A stretch of DNA of 64,000 nt from Streptomyces sp. SCUT-3 (lineage in GTDB: Bacteria > Actinomycetota > Actinomycetes > Streptomycetales > Streptomycetaceae). The first letter of the stretch is position 1. Every line of letters begins with the position of its first letter. Below, piece after piece: positions 49,528-58,377 of this stretch. Below the pieces are notes generated by a model. It was not told the DNA's origin. It saw only the letters and a program-made list of their open reading frames with translations, and ran no database searches. A program made the position numbers and the translations under genes. The DNA is taken from contig NZ_CP046907.1 in NCBI RefSeq assembly GCF_014083985.1, forward strand, positions 2,088,001 to 2,152,000. Direction: 5' to 3'.

Positions 49528-50208
49528 ATGGACGACGAGGCCGAGGGGATCGGGACCACCGGGGTGGAGATCGACCGCACGGGACAGGCCGAGGCGTTCG
49601 ACGCCATAGGCGACCGGTACGACGAGGCCTTCCCCCACAAGGAGGGCCAGGTGGCCGCCGGCGAGTGGCTGGTCAAGGAGCTGCCGCCGCGGTCGCGGGT
49701 GCTCGACCTGGGCTGCGGGACGGGGGTGCCCACCGCCCGGCAGCTGGCCGGGGCGGGGCACGAGGTGACGGGCACCGACCTGTCGGAGGAGATGGTGCGG
49801 ATAGCCCGGGCCAACGTCCCCGGGGCGACCTTCCTGCAGATGGACATCGCCGACCTGGCCCCGCGCGGCCCCCGCGACCTGGGCACGTTCGACGCGGTGG
49901 TCGCGTTCTTCTCCCTGCTGATGCTGCCCCGCGCCGAGATCCCCCTGGCCCTGCGGACCGTCCACGACGTGCTCCGCCCCGGCGGCCTGTTCGCCCTGTC
50001 GATGGTCGAGGCGGACGTGGACGACTTCTCGATCCCGTTCCTCGGCAACACCATCCGGGTATCCGGATACTTGCGGGACGACCTGCGCCGGGTCGTCGGC
50101 GAAGCGGGCTTCGAGATCCTCGGGGAGACGTCCTTCACCTATGCACCGGCGACCACGGACGTGCCGCCGGAGGAGCAGATCTTCCTGAACTGCCGACGCA
50201 GCGGCTGA
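49528..50208 (+). CDS. Class I SAM-dependent methyltransferase
   Basis: 226 residues. SAM-binding motif I SRVLDLGCGTGVPTARQLAG (about 52-72), acidic motif II TGTDLSEEMVRIA, then FLQMDIADLAP and the LRPGGLFALSMVEADVDDFS strand. The fold is of the Methyltransf_11/25 type. Residues AFDAIGDRYDEAFPHKEGQV at the start resemble small-molecule methyltransferases. The ATG at 49528 follows GAAGGGGG. It ends nine bases before the phosphatase gene, so the two may share a transcript. The substrate is unknown. Confidence 0.87.
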   Translation: MDDEAEGIGTTGVEIDRTGQAEAFDAIGDRYDEAFPHKEGQVAAGEWLVKELPPRSRVLDLGCGTGVPTARQLAGAGHEVTGTDLSEEMVRIARANVPGATFLQMDIADLAPRGPRDLGTFDAVVAFFSLLMLPRAEIPLALRTVHDVLRPGGLFALSMVEADVDDFSIPFLGNTIRVSGYLRDDLRRVVGEAGFEILGETSFTYAPATTDVPPEEQIFLNCRRSG

Positions 50209-50217
50209 CGAGATGGA

Positions 50218-52392
50218 ATGACTGGCGTGACGGAGCACCGCACACCTCACGAGGGGCCCCGCCCCGGCAGACGGTCCGCCGGGGCGGAACGGCATGCTGC
50301 CACGCCCGACCCGCGGGCCGCTCCTCCGGCCCGCGGGCACCATCCCGTGCCCGGCGCCGGGGGCCCGGCCCGCCCGGCCGGCGGGTACGGGCCGGACGCC
50401 GGCCCGTCCGCGGCCGGGCACCCGGCCCACTCCGGCCCGTCCGGCCACGACGGCCACGACGGCCGCACCGGCCACGGCGGCCTCGCCGGGGACGGCTGCC
50501 TCGCCGGGGACGGCGCTCCCGCGCGCCCGGCTGCGGGGCCGCGCCCGGGCGCGGCCCCGCAGCCGGGCGCGGCTCCCGCGGGCGCCCCGCCGGCGTTCCC
50601 GGCACCGTCGCCCGGGCCGACCGCCCACGACGGGCACCGCGCGTCCGCGGAGGCCGCCGACCAGGCCCGCTTCGCACAGTCCGACCGGCTGCGCTACCTG
50701 GACATGGCGACCCGGCGGATCGCCCGGGGCCTGGACCTGGACGAGACCCTGCAGGGCCTGTGCAGGGCCTCCGTGCCCGCGTTCGCCGACGCCGTCCTGT
50801 GCTACCTGCGCGACCCGCTGCCCGTCGGCGACGAGCGCACCAACGCGCCCGTCGTCCTGCGGCTGCGGCGCACCGACCGGATCCCGGAGGAGCCGGACAC
50901 CGACGGCAGCCGGCTGCCGCTGCTGGCCCCCACCGCCGACCCCCCGGGCGCGACCGAACCGGTCCGGCTGGTGCCGGACGGGCCGCTCGCCTCGCTGCTG
51001 CTGTGCGGCCGCCCGGTCTTCGGCGGCGACGGCTCCCCGGACTCCGAGGGCCTGGCCGAGCTGCTGGGCAACGTGCCCGCCGGCCTCCCGGGCATGCTGC
51101 CGCCCGGCCGCCGGGTGATCGTCGCCCCGCTGCGCGGGCGGCGCCGGGTGGTGGGCGCGGTGCTCCTGCTCCGGCGCGCCGACCGTCCCCCCTTCACCGA
51201 GGACGACCTGCTGGTCGCCTCCCAGCTGGCCACGCACACCGCCCTGGGCGTGGACAAGGCCGTGCTGTACGGCCGCGAGGCCTACATCGCCGACGCCCTG
51301 CAGCGCGCCATGCTGCCCTCCTCGCTCCCCCGGTCCACCGGGGTGCGGCTGGCCAGCCGCTACCTGCCCGCCGCGGAGACCGCGCGGGTCGGCGGCGACT
51401 GGTACGACGCCATCCCGCTGCCCGGCAACCGGGTCGCGCTCGTGGTGGGCGACGTGATGGGCCACTCGATGACCTCCGCCGCGATCATGGGCCAGCTGCG
51501 CACCACCGTGCAGACCCTGGCCGGCCTGGACCTGCCGCCCGAGGAGGTGCTGCACCACCTCGACGAGCAGGCGCAGCGCCTGGGCAGCGACCACATCGCG
51601 ACCTGCGTGTACGGCGTGTACGACCCGGTCTCGCACCGGCTGGTCATGGCCAACGCGGGCCACCCGCCGCCGGTCTTCCTCCACCCGGACGGGCGGGCCG
51701 AGACCCTGCGGCTCCCCCCGGGGGCGCCGATCGGCGTGGGCGGGGTGCCATTCGAGTCGGTGGAGGTGCCGGCCCCGCCCGGGGCGACGCTGCTCCTGTA
51801 CACGGACGGACTGGTGGAGTCGCGCACCCGGGACGTGTGGAGCGGGGTGGAGCGGCTGCGCGAGCGGCTGCGGACCGCCGCGGAGACCACCCGCCCCCCG
51901 CAGCTGGAGCCGCTGTGCGACTGCGTGCTCGACATGCTCGGCCCGGAGGACCGCGACGACGACATCGCGCTGCTCGCCGCGCGCTTCGACGGCATCCCCC
52001 CGCGCGACGTCGCCTACTGGTTCCTGGAGCCGCAGGCGCAGACCCCCGGCCGGGCCCGCCGCCTGGTCCGCCGGGTCCTGCAGCGCTGGGAACTGGACTC
52101 GCTGTCGGAGTCCACGGAACTCCTGGTCAGCGAGGTGGTGACCAACGCGGTCCGGTACGCCACCCGGCCCATCACCCTGCGGCTGCTGCGCACCGAGGTG
52201 CTGCGCTGCGAGGTCGGTGACGACGCCCCGACGCTGCCGCGGATGCGGCACGCCGCGGCCGGCGACGAGGGCGGGCGGGGGCTGTTCATGGTCAACCGCC
52301 TGGCACGGCGCTGGGGAGCCACGCGGTTGAGCACGGGGAAGGTCGTCTGGTTCGAGCAGACCCTCCCCGCGAAGCGCCCCGACCCCTCCTGA
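50218..52392 (+). CDS. GAF-SpoIIE (PP2C) phosphatase with HATPase domain
   Basis: 724 residues. The first about 150 are Pro/Ala/Gly/His-rich and disordered. Then a GAF domain (about 160-345; LDLDETLQGLCRASVPAFAD), a SpoIIE/PP2C domain (about 375-590; GGDWYDAIPL, VVGDVMGHS, YTDGLVESR, DDIALLAARF) and a C-terminal HATPase (about 600-715; ELLVSEVVTNAVRYA, DEGGRGLFMV). It is the third protein of this type in the window but lacks PAS domains. The disordered region is encoded partly by a 50-bp perfect palindrome (50522-50571). Probably acts on an anti-anti-sigma factor. Confidence 0.9.
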   Translation: MTGVTEHRTPHEGPRPGRRSAGAERHAATPDPRAAPPARGHHPVPGAGGPARPAGGYGPDAGPSAAGHPAHSGPSGHDGHDGRTGHGGLAGDGCLAGDGAPARPAAGPRPGAAPQPGAAPAGAPPAFPAPSPGPTAHDGHRASAEAADQARFAQSDRLRYLDMATRRIARGLDLDETLQGLCRASVPAFADAVLCYLRDPLPVGDERTNAPVVLRLRRTDRIPEEPDTDGSRLPLLAPTADPPGATEPVRLVPDGPLASLLLCGRPVFGGDGSPDSEGLAELLGNVPAGLPGMLPPGRRVIVAPLRGRRRVVGAVLLLRRADRPPFTEDDLLVASQLATHTALGVDKAVLYGREAYIADALQRAMLPSSLPRSTGVRLASRYLPAAETARVGGDWYDAIPLPGNRVALVVGDVMGHSMTSAAIMGQLRTTVQTLAGLDLPPEEVLHHLDEQAQRLGSDHIATCVYGVYDPVSHRLVMANAGHPPPVFLHPDGRAETLRLPPGAPIGVGGVPFESVEVPAPPGATLLLYTDGLVESRTRDVWSGVERLRERLRTAAETTRPPQLEPLCDCVLDMLGPEDRDDDIALLAARFDGIPPRDVAYWFLEPQAQTPGRARRLVRRVLQRWELDSLSESTELLVSEVVTNAVRYATRPITLRLLRTEVLRCEVGDDAPTLPRMRHAAAGDEGGRGLFMVNRLARRWGATRLSTGKVVWFEQTLPAKRPDPS
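50522..50571. repeat. 50-bp perfect palindrome inside coding sequence
   Basis: 25 bases on each side of a CCC/GGG centre (50546/50547) are exact complements with no spacer. It encodes Ala/Pro/Gly residues (PAAGPRPGAAPQPG) in the disordered head of the phosphatase. As DNA it could extrude a cruciform; as RNA it would be a very stable hairpin in the coding region. Confidence 0.92.
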
Positions 52393-52590
52393 CGGCCCCG
52401 CCCCGCGGCCCGGGCGGGGGCTCCCCCTCCGCCCGGCACCGCCCCCGCGCCCCGGCCTCTCCCCCCCCCCGCCTTCTCCCTACTCCTCCACGGCTCCCCC
52501 TCTCCTTCGCGGCCCCCTCTGACAAAACTGATATCACTTTGCTAACCTGTGGCCATCACACGGACCCGGAAACACCTGGGGGGAACCAGC

Positions 52591-53589
52591 ATGAGCCGCA
52601 CAACCTCGCCCGCCACCGCCGCCAGTGGCGCACCCGGCACCACCACCGACGCCGCGACCGGCACCGCACCCGACCCCGCGGTCCGGATGCCCGAGCCCCG
52701 CGTGGTCGAGCGGCGCGCGGTCGGCGCGCCCGGACTGCCCGTACTCCTGCTCGCGCCGCTCACCGGGGTCGGCGGCGCGGCGCTGGCGATCGCCGGGGGC
52801 GCCGCCCTCGAGAGCGGCGGGGGAGCCGGCGGGGGCGTCATGATCGGCCTGGGGATCCTCGTCGCACTGGCCTCCTTCATCGTCATGGGCGGCCTGACGC
52901 AGGTGGCGCCGGGCGAGGCCCGGGTCTGCCAGCTCTTCGGCCGCTACCAGGGCACCATCCGGCAGGACGGCCTGCGCTGGGTCAACCCCTTCACCAGCCG
53001 GGAGAAGATCTCCACCCGCATCCGCAACCACGAGACCGCCGTACTGAAGGTCAACGACGCCTACGGCAACCCGATCGAACTGGCCGCCGTCGTGGTCTGG
53101 CAGGTCAAGGACACCGCCCAGGCCGTCTTCGAGGTCGACGACTTCATCGAGTTCGTCTCCACCCAGACCGAGGCCGCGGTCCGGCACATCGCCATCGAGT
53201 ACCCCTACGACTCCCACGACGAGGCCGGGCTGTCGCTGCGCGGCAACGCCGAGGAGATCACCGAGAAGCTGTCGGAGGAGATCACCGCGCGGGTGGAGGC
53301 GGCCGGCGTCCACGTCGTCGAGTCCCGCTTCACCCACCTCGCCTACGCCCCCGAGATCGCCTCGGCGATGCTCCAGCGCCAGCAGGCGGGGGCCGTGGTC
53401 GCGGCCCGGAAGCTGATCGTCGACGGCGCGGTCGGAATGGTCGAGTCGGCGCTCGCGCGGATCGCCGAGCAGGACCTGGTCGACCTGGACGAGGAGCGCA
53501 AGGCGGCCATGGTCAGCAACCTGCTGGTGGTGCTGTGCGGGGACCGGGCCGCGCAGCCCGTCCTCAACACGGGCACCCTCTACCAGTGA
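52591..53589 (+). CDS. SPFH/Band 7 membrane protein
   Basis: 332 residues. A disordered Thr/Ala-rich head (1-45), two close hydrophobic segments (about 50-75 and 80-105; [20 protein letters not shown] and [20 protein letters not shown]), then the SPFH domain (about 110-290): [53 protein letters not shown] and [20 protein letters not shown]-like segment. SPFH proteins form membrane cages or microdomains. The ATG at 52591 has GGGGGAA upstream. The stop overlaps the next gene's GTG by four bases. Confidence 0.9.
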   Translation: MSRTTSPATAASGAPGTTTDAATGTAPDPAVRMPEPRVVERRAVGAPGLPVLLLAPLTGVGGAALAIAGGAALESGGGAGGGVMIGLGILVALASFIVMGGLTQVAPGEARVCQLFGRYQGTIRQDGLRWVNPFTSREKISTRIRNHETAVLKVNDAYGNPIELAAVVVWQVKDTAQAVFEVDDFIEFVSTQTEAAVRHIAIEYPYDSHDEAGLSLRGNAEEITEKLSEEITARVEAAGVHVVESRFTHLAYAPEIASAMLQRQQAGAVVAARKLIVDGAVGMVESALARIAEQDLVDLDEERKAAMVSNLLVVLCGDRAAQPVLNTGTLYQ

Positions 53590-53867
53590 CCGAGCGCAAG
53601 AAGATCCTGCTGAGGCTCGACCCGGCGGTGCACGACGCGGTGGCCCGCTGGGCCGCGGACGAGCTGCGCAGCACCAACGCGCAGATCGAGTTCCTGCTGC
53701 GGCGGGCCCTGGACGGGGCCGGGCGGATGCCGGAGGGCGCGGGCGGCCTGCCCCGGCGGGGCCGCCCGCGCCGCGCCGGTTCAGGACGGTCCGGTGTGAA
53801 TCCTGACGGAACGGGCACGCGAGAGGTGTCACCGAGTACTCGGTCCGACGAGGAGGAGACACCGTGA
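53586..53867 (+). CDS. Ribbon-helix-helix (Arc-like) protein
   Basis: 93 residues. The first about 45 form an Arc/MetJ-type RHH: KKILLRLDPAVHDAVARWAA, then DELRSTNAQIEFLLRRALDG. The rest is basic (GLPRRGRPRRAGSGRSG) and disordered. It lies between the SPFH gene and csbD with GTGA overlaps on both sides, so the three are translationally coupled; it is likely a dedicated regulator or accessory of the SPFH protein. No toxin gene is adjacent. Confidence 0.8.
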   Translation: MTERKKILLRLDPAVHDAVARWAADELRSTNAQIEFLLRRALDGAGRMPEGAGGLPRRGRPRRAGSGRSGVNPDGTGTREVSPSTRSDEEETP

Positions 53868-54037
53868 GCACCGAACGCAAGGCCGACAGTGCGGCAGAGC
53901 GCCTCAAGGGCAAGGCCAAGGAGACCGTGGGCCGGGCCACCGGCAACGAGGAGATGGAAGCCGAGGGCCGCGCCGAGCAGGCCAAGGGCGACATCAAGCA
54001 GGCCGGCGAGAAGGCCAAGGACGCATTCCGTCACTGA
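53864..54037 (+). CDS. CsbD-family stress protein
   Basis: 57 residues: STERKADSAAERLKGKAKET, VGRATGNEEMEAEGRAEQAK, then GDIKQAGEKAKDAFRH. This is the full CsbD pattern, a small charged helical protein often under general-stress sigma factors. The GTG at 53864 has AGGAGGAG seven to ten bases upstream and overlaps the previous stop (GTGA). Function in the family is poorly known. Too short for many gene finders. Confidence 0.88.
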   Translation: MSTERKADSAAERLKGKAKETVGRATGNEEMEAEGRAEQAKGDIKQAGEKAKDAFRH

Positions 54038-54208
54038 CCTCCCCCTCCCGCGACCGCCGGCCGACGGCCGGGGCCGTACCCGAAGAAGGACGGCAGCCCC
54101 GCGACGCGCCCCTCCCTCCGCGCTGCGGGGCTGCGGCACGTCCGCGGGCCGCGGGCCTTCCCGTGAAAGCGGACCGTTCCCGCCCTCGACGGGTGCCACA
54201 CTGCGTTC

Positions 54209-55171
54209 ATGCTGCAGACCTCGGCCCGGCTGTTGAAACTGCTCTCCCTCCTGCAGACCCGCCGCGACTGGCCGGGTCCCGAGCTCGCCGGGCGTCTGAA
54301 GGTGGACGTGCGCACCGTCCGCCGCGACATCGACAAGCTGCGCAGCCTCGGCTATCCCGTGCACGCCACGCCGGGTACGGCGGGCGGCTACCGGCTCGGC
54401 GCCGGCGCGGCGCTGCCGCCGCTGCTCCTCGACGACGAGGAGGCGGTGGCCGTCGCGATCGGCCTGCGCACGGCCGCCGGGTCGGCGGTCAGCGGCATCG
54501 AGGAGACGTCGGTGCGGGCGCTGGCCAAGCTCGAGCAGGTGCTCCCATCCCGGCTGCGGCACCGGGTCAACGCCCTGCAGTCGGTGACGGTGCCGCTGAC
54601 CGGGCACGGCCCCACCGTGGACCCGCAGACCCTCACCGCCGTCGCGGGCGCCTGCCGGGCGCACGAACGGCTGCGGTTCGACTACCGCAGCCACGACGGC
54701 ACCGCCGGCCGGCGCACCGTCGAGCCGCACCGACTGGTGGCCGCGGGCCGCCGCTGGTACCTGCTGGCGTGGGACACCGACCGGGAGGACTGGCGCACCT
54801 TCCGCGTGGACCGGCTCACCCCCCGGCTCCCCACCGGCCCGCGGTTCACCCCCCGCACGCCTCCCGAGGACGCCGCCGCCCACGTCGCGCGGGGCATCAC
54901 CACCGCGGCCTACCGCTACCGGGCGCGGTTCACGGTCCACGCCCCGGCCGAGCACGTCAGCCGGTACGTGACACGGACCTCCGCCGTGGTCGAACCGGTC
55001 GACGAGCACTCCTGCACCGTGCAGACCGGCGCCGACTCCCTGGACGGCCTGGCCCTGTACGCCTCCTTGTTCGGCGCGGACTTCGAGGTGCACGAGCCGC
55101 AGGAACTCCGCGACCGCCTGGCCGTCCTGGCGGACCGCCTCAGTCGCGCGGCGGGGAGGGCGAAGGGGTGA
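54209..55171 (+). CDS. YafY-type HTH-WYL transcriptional regulator
   Basis: 320 residues. N-terminal HTH_11 winged helix (about 1-60; ARLLKLLSLLQTRRDWPGPE, DVRTVRRDIDKLRSLGYPVH), a linker and a WYL domain (about 140-210; LRFDYRSHDGTAGRRTVEPH then RLVAAGRRWYLLAWD), then a C-terminal WCX domain. WYL domains sense ligands, often nucleic-acid-derived, and several control defence systems. Its last 32 bases overlap the 3' end of the convergent HNH-nuclease gene, so the two units can interfere. The target is not known. Confidence 0.88.
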   Translation: MLQTSARLLKLLSLLQTRRDWPGPELAGRLKVDVRTVRRDIDKLRSLGYPVHATPGTAGGYRLGAGAALPPLLLDDEEAVAVAIGLRTAAGSAVSGIEETSVRALAKLEQVLPSRLRHRVNALQSVTVPLTGHGPTVDPQTLTAVAGACRAHERLRFDYRSHDGTAGRRTVEPHRLVAAGRRWYLLAWDTDREDWRTFRVDRLTPRLPTGPRFTPRTPPEDAAAHVARGITTAAYRYRARFTVHAPAEHVSRYVTRTSAVVEPVDEHSCTVQTGADSLDGLALYASLFGADFEVHEPQELRDRLAVLADRLSRAAGRAKG

Positions 55172-55922
55172 GCGGAGCCCGTTCCCCGGACCGCTGTGCG
55201 GGAAAGCCTGCTGCGGCGGCGCCCATGGCGTGCAGCGCCACGAGGACGTCCGGGGTGAATACCGCCTGCGCGCCGGGCCGGTGCATCGTGCGCAGCATCG
55301 CGTACAGCACGTCCGCGAAGGGCTGGACCCGTAAGGCGTTCTCGACCTCGCGCGCTTCCCTGCCCTCGTCCGCCTTCCTCAGCCGGTACCAGTCCCTCAG
55401 CATGGACTTGCACCGGACGAAGGCGTGCGCGCGGCCCATCGTGAGGACGGGGCGCTGCAGGCCGAAAACCTCGATCGTCACCTCGCCCTTCGGCGTGCGC
55501 GCCCGGTACTCGCCGGTGGTGAGGACGAGCCGCAGGTGGTCGTAGGGGTCCTCGCGGCCGGGGTCGACCAGGAGGCAGTCCCCGTCCTCCCCGCAGGGGT
55601 ACCGGTCCCGTTTCTGATTGCTGTTGCAGTGCGAGCAGGCCAGGAAGTGGTTCAGCCAGTCGAAGGCACGCAGCGGGGCGAGCGCGATCGGCTGGAAGTG
55701 GTCGATGTCCGTCCCCTGGCTGTCCCCGCAGTACATGCACCGGACGATGCCCGGGGACATCGACTCCAGCAGGGAGTGCAGGTGGCGCTTGACCGCCCGG
55801 GCGCCGCTCCACGCCGCACGGGCGGAGGCGGCCGTCGCCCCCGCTCCCGCCAGGAGTTCGGTCCGGGCGGCCAGCAGGCGTTCGAGGTCCTCACCGGGCT
55901 CCGGCCGGTTCAGGGGGATCAT
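55140..55922 (-). CDS. HNH endonuclease, PtuB-like (candidate Septu effector)
   Basis: 260 residues. An HNH/zinc-finger core: RCMYCGDSQGTDIDHFQPIA (Cys62, Cys65, catalytic His75 in DIDHF), then FDWLNHFLACSHCNSNQK (Asn91, Cys96, Cys99, Asn100). Two Cys pairs would hold zinc around the His-Asn-Asn metal site. This pattern, next to an ATPase, is that of PtuB nucleases in Septu anti-phage systems. The ATG at 55922 overlaps the ATPase stop by four bases (ATGA). The 3' end overlaps the convergent WYL regulator by 32 bases. Helical C-terminal half has no known motif. Confidence 0.85.
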   Translation of the reverse strand: MIPLNRPEPGEDLERLLAARTELLAGAGATAASARAAWSGARAVKRHLHSLLESMSPGIVRCMYCGDSQGTDIDHFQPIALAPLRAFDWLNHFLACSHCNSNQKRDRYPCGEDGDCLLVDPGREDPYDHLRLVLTTGEYRARTPKGEVTIEVFGLQRPVLTMGRAHAFVRCKSMLRDWYRLRKADEGREAREVENALRVQPFADVLYAMLRTMHRPGAQAVFTPDVLVALHAMGAAAAGFPAQRSGERAPLTPSPSPPRD

Positions 55923-57280
55923 GCGCTCCGGCCGAGACGCGTGGCCACCTCGTCGACACGGGCGCCCAGGGAGCTGTTCAGCACGTCGCTCAGGGCCCGG
56001 TACTCCTCCACCTCGGTCTCGGATGCCTCCCCCTCCAGCACGCGCCCTTCCAGGTCGCCCACCCGGCGCCGCAGCCGCTCGGCCCGCGGGGAGTAGGGGC
56101 TGTCGAGGCCGAACAGGTCGGACAGAACCGCGTCGTCGCCGCTGCCGTAGACCACCCTGCGGTACAGGTCCTCGTCCACTACCACCGGCGGGGCGTCCTC
56201 GTCCGGGCCGGGGAGTCGGACCAGCCCGCCGGGGTCGGCGGCCTGGCACACGTAGGGGCTGTGTGTGGTCACGATGAACTGGATCCGCGGGAAGTGGGTC
56301 TTGAGCCACTCGCCGATGCGCTGCTGCCAGCTGACGTGCAGGTGCACGTCGACCTCGTCGATCAGGACCACCCCGGGCAGGGGAACGACGGGCGTGCCGC
56401 CGGACAGGTCCATCCGCAGGCTGCCGAAGTGCTCCTGGAGATGCCGGACGAGGTCCACGACGAGGGACGCCACGGTCCGGTAGCCGTCGCTCATCTCCCG
56501 GAGCGGGAACTCCTGCCCCCGCCGCGAGACCCACAGCCCGTCGGAGTCCACCCGGACGATGCGGTGGCCGTCCGGCAGCAGTCCGTCGCCCAGCAGGGCG
56601 AAGACCGCGTCCAGCAGTTCCTGCGCCCCTTCGCGCTCCTCCAGCCGCCGCAGGTGCTGCCGCACCAGCCAGGAGACGCTTTCGGAGAGGGACGCGGACT
56701 CGTCGAAGAGAGTGGCGAAGCGCTCCGCGCGCGGCGTGTACCGGCTGTCGGCGCCGGCCCCTTCTCCCGTCATCCTCCGGAACGGCCCGTACCCGGCGCT
56801 GAACCACCCGCGGGCGCCTCTGTCCGCCCCCGGGTGCTGTGCGGAACGCACGGGGAGCCGGTCTCCGTCCGGGACATCAAGGGCATGGGCGCCGCCACCG
56901 ATGTCGAGCACGAGAGCGTCTCCCCCCGGCCTGTCCCCGGGGAAGATCTTCACACCGAAGTCCTTCTCCTCGGGACGACCGGCCGTCCCGCCCGGTGCGG
57001 CAGCGGTCCCGTCGGGTTCGAGGCGGGCACGAAAAAGTGCGACCGCGCTGTCGGAACCCGTCGTGACCATTGGTCCCGGGTCCCCCACGAGCGTCGCCGT
57101 GGAGTACGGGGCCACGAGCATCGCGAGGGTGCGCAGCAGAGTCGTCTTGCCGGACCCGTTGCGGCCGGCAACCACGGTCCAGCCGGCGTGCGTCCCGTCG
57201 GGGCGGGTGAGGGTCAGGTCCACCTGGCGGGGGCCGTGGAAACCCCGGATCCCGTCGATCCTCAGCCGGGACACGTACAC
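55919..57280 (-). CDS. AAA/ABC-type ATPase, PtuA-like (candidate Septu sensor)
   Basis: 453 residues of the RecF/SMC-like ATPase class: MYVSRLRIDGIRGFHGPRQV start, Walker A AGRNGSGKTTLL (38-49), signature-like EMSDGYRTVASLVVDL (262-277), Walker B VVLIDEVDVHLH (304-315) and H-loop TTHSPYV (338-344). The middle (about 65-200) is a poorly conserved lid with no long coiled coil. The C-terminus ends in a helical region (EGEASETEVEEYRALSDVLN). It is first in an operon with the HNH gene, the PtuA-PtuB arrangement. No reverse transcriptase or TOPRIM domain is present, arguing against a retron or OLD/Gabija system. Confidence 0.85.
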   Translation of the reverse strand: MYVSRLRIDGIRGFHGPRQVDLTLTRPDGTHAGWTVVAGRNGSGKTTLLRTLAMLVAPYSTATLVGDPGPMVTTGSDSAVALFRARLEPDGTAAAPGGTAGRPEEKDFGVKIFPGDRPGGDALVLDIGGGAHALDVPDGDRLPVRSAQHPGADRGARGWFSAGYGPFRRMTGEGAGADSRYTPRAERFATLFDESASLSESVSWLVRQHLRRLEEREGAQELLDAVFALLGDGLLPDGHRIVRVDSDGLWVSRRGQEFPLREMSDGYRTVASLVVDLVRHLQEHFGSLRMDLSGGTPVVPLPGVVLIDEVDVHLHVSWQQRIGEWLKTHFPRIQFIVTTHSPYVCQAADPGGLVRLPGPDEDAPPVVVDEDLYRRVVYGSGDDAVLSDLFGLDSPYSPRAERLRRRVGDLEGRVLEGEASETEVEEYRALSDVLNSSLGARVDEVATRLGRSA

Positions 57281-57307
57281 AGCAGCCTCCTGGGTGGTCC
57301 GACGATG

Positions 57308-58288
57308 TCACTGTAGTGGCGTGGTCCGGTCCACTTCGGCCGTGCCGCTTCGGTCGGCCTCCGGCCGGGAGGGGGTGAGGCGGACCGGGAGGGGGCGCAG
57401 GGCGTGGCGCAGGGAGTCGGCGAAGGCGGTGAACTCGCCGGCCCGGGCCGTGCCGGAGCGCATCGCCAGGCCGACGCGGCGTCCGGGGGCCGGGGCGCGG
57501 AAGCAGCCGGTGCCCAGCCGCTCGTCGCGGGCGGCCTCCAGGTCGACGGCGGTGCGAGGCAGGAGCGTCACCCCCAGCCCGCCGGCGACCAGTTGGACCA
57601 GGGTGGACAGGCCGGCCGCGCTCGTGGTGGCCGGCACCCCCTCGTCCTTGCCGATCTCGCGGCAGACGTCCAGGGCCTGGTCGCGCAGGCAGTGCCCCTC
57701 CTCCAGGAGCAGCAGCGGCAGTTCACGCAGGGACTCGCGCGGTATGTCCGCCCGGCCGGCGAGCCGGTGGTCGCCGGGGGTGACCAGCACGAAGTCCTCG
57801 TGGAACAGCGGGATCTCGGTGACGCCGTGGGCGCCCAGCGGCAGGGCGAGCAGCAGCAGGTCCAGGCGGCCGGAGCCGAGCCCCTCCAGGAGGGAGGAGG
57901 TCTGCTCCTCGTGGACCTGCAGGTCCAGGTCCGGGTAGGTTTCGTGGGCCAGCCGCAGGACGGTGGGGAGCAGGTAGGGCGCGACGGTGGGGATGACGCC
58001 CAGCCGCAGGTGGCCGGTGAACGGGGCGCGGGCCGCCTCGGCCTCCTCCATGAGGCCGGCGACGGCGTCCAGCACGGTCCGGGCGCGGGCGGCGATGCGC
58101 TCGCCGGCCGGGGTGAGCAGGACCTTGCGGGTGGTCCGTTCGACGAGCCGGCTGCCGAGGGACTCCTCGAGCGCGGCGACGGCTCCGGACAGGGCCGGCT
58201 GGCTCATGCCGATCTCCGCCGCGGCGTCGCGGAAGTGGAGGGTGTCGGCGACCGCCGAGAAGGCCCTTATCTGGGCGAGGGTGGGCAT
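57308..58288 (-). CDS. oxyR: Hydrogen-peroxide sensor OxyR (LysR family)
   Basis: 326 residues. LysR HTH (about 1-60; LAQIRAFSAVADTLHFRDAA, MSQPALSGAVAALEESLG) and effector domain. The redox pair is Cys200 and Cys209 in EEGHCLRDQALDVCREIG, spaced as Cys199/Cys208 of E. coli OxyR, so it senses peroxide by disulfide formation. Divergent from ahpC-ahpD, which it should activate. A 15-bp triple repeat sits right before its ATG (58288), and no Shine-Dalgarno is visible there. Confidence 0.95.
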   Translation of the reverse strand: MPTLAQIRAFSAVADTLHFRDAAAEIGMSQPALSGAVAALEESLGSRLVERTTRKVLLTPAGERIAARARTVLDAVAGLMEEAEAARAPFTGHLRLGVIPTVAPYLLPTVLRLAHETYPDLDLQVHEEQTSSLLEGLGSGRLDLLLLALPLGAHGVTEIPLFHEDFVLVTPGDHRLAGRADIPRESLRELPLLLLEEGHCLRDQALDVCREIGKDEGVPATTSAAGLSTLVQLVAGGLGVTLLPRTAVDLEAARDERLGTGCFRAPAPGRRVGLAMRSGTARAGEFTAFADSLRHALRPLPVRLTPSRPEADRSGTAEVDRTTPLQ

Positions 58289-58293
58289 GCGGT

Positions 58294-58338
58294 GCGTGGT
58301 CCGGTGGGGCGTGGTCCGGTGGGGCGCGGTCCGATGGG
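58294..58338. repeat. Three tandem 15-bp repeats in the oxyR leader
   Basis: GCGTGGTCCGGTGGG at 58294 and 58309, and GCGCGGTCCGATGGG at 58324. The array begins five bases upstream of the oxyR ATG and occupies its 5' untranslated region. Confidence 0.9.
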
Positions 58339-58377
58339 GCGTACTGATAGGAACCTCCGATCAACACGCCGAAGTGT

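Noticed and set aside
53586-53867. Antitoxin of a type II toxin-antitoxin pair
   Set aside because: The RHH domain is real but no toxin-like gene is adjacent; both neighbours are SPFH and CsbD proteins.
55140-57280. Gabija, OLD or retron assignment for the ATPase-HNH pair
   Set aside because: No TOPRIM domain, no UvrD-like helicase and no reverse transcriptase are present; the two-gene ATPase plus HNH layout fits Septu better.
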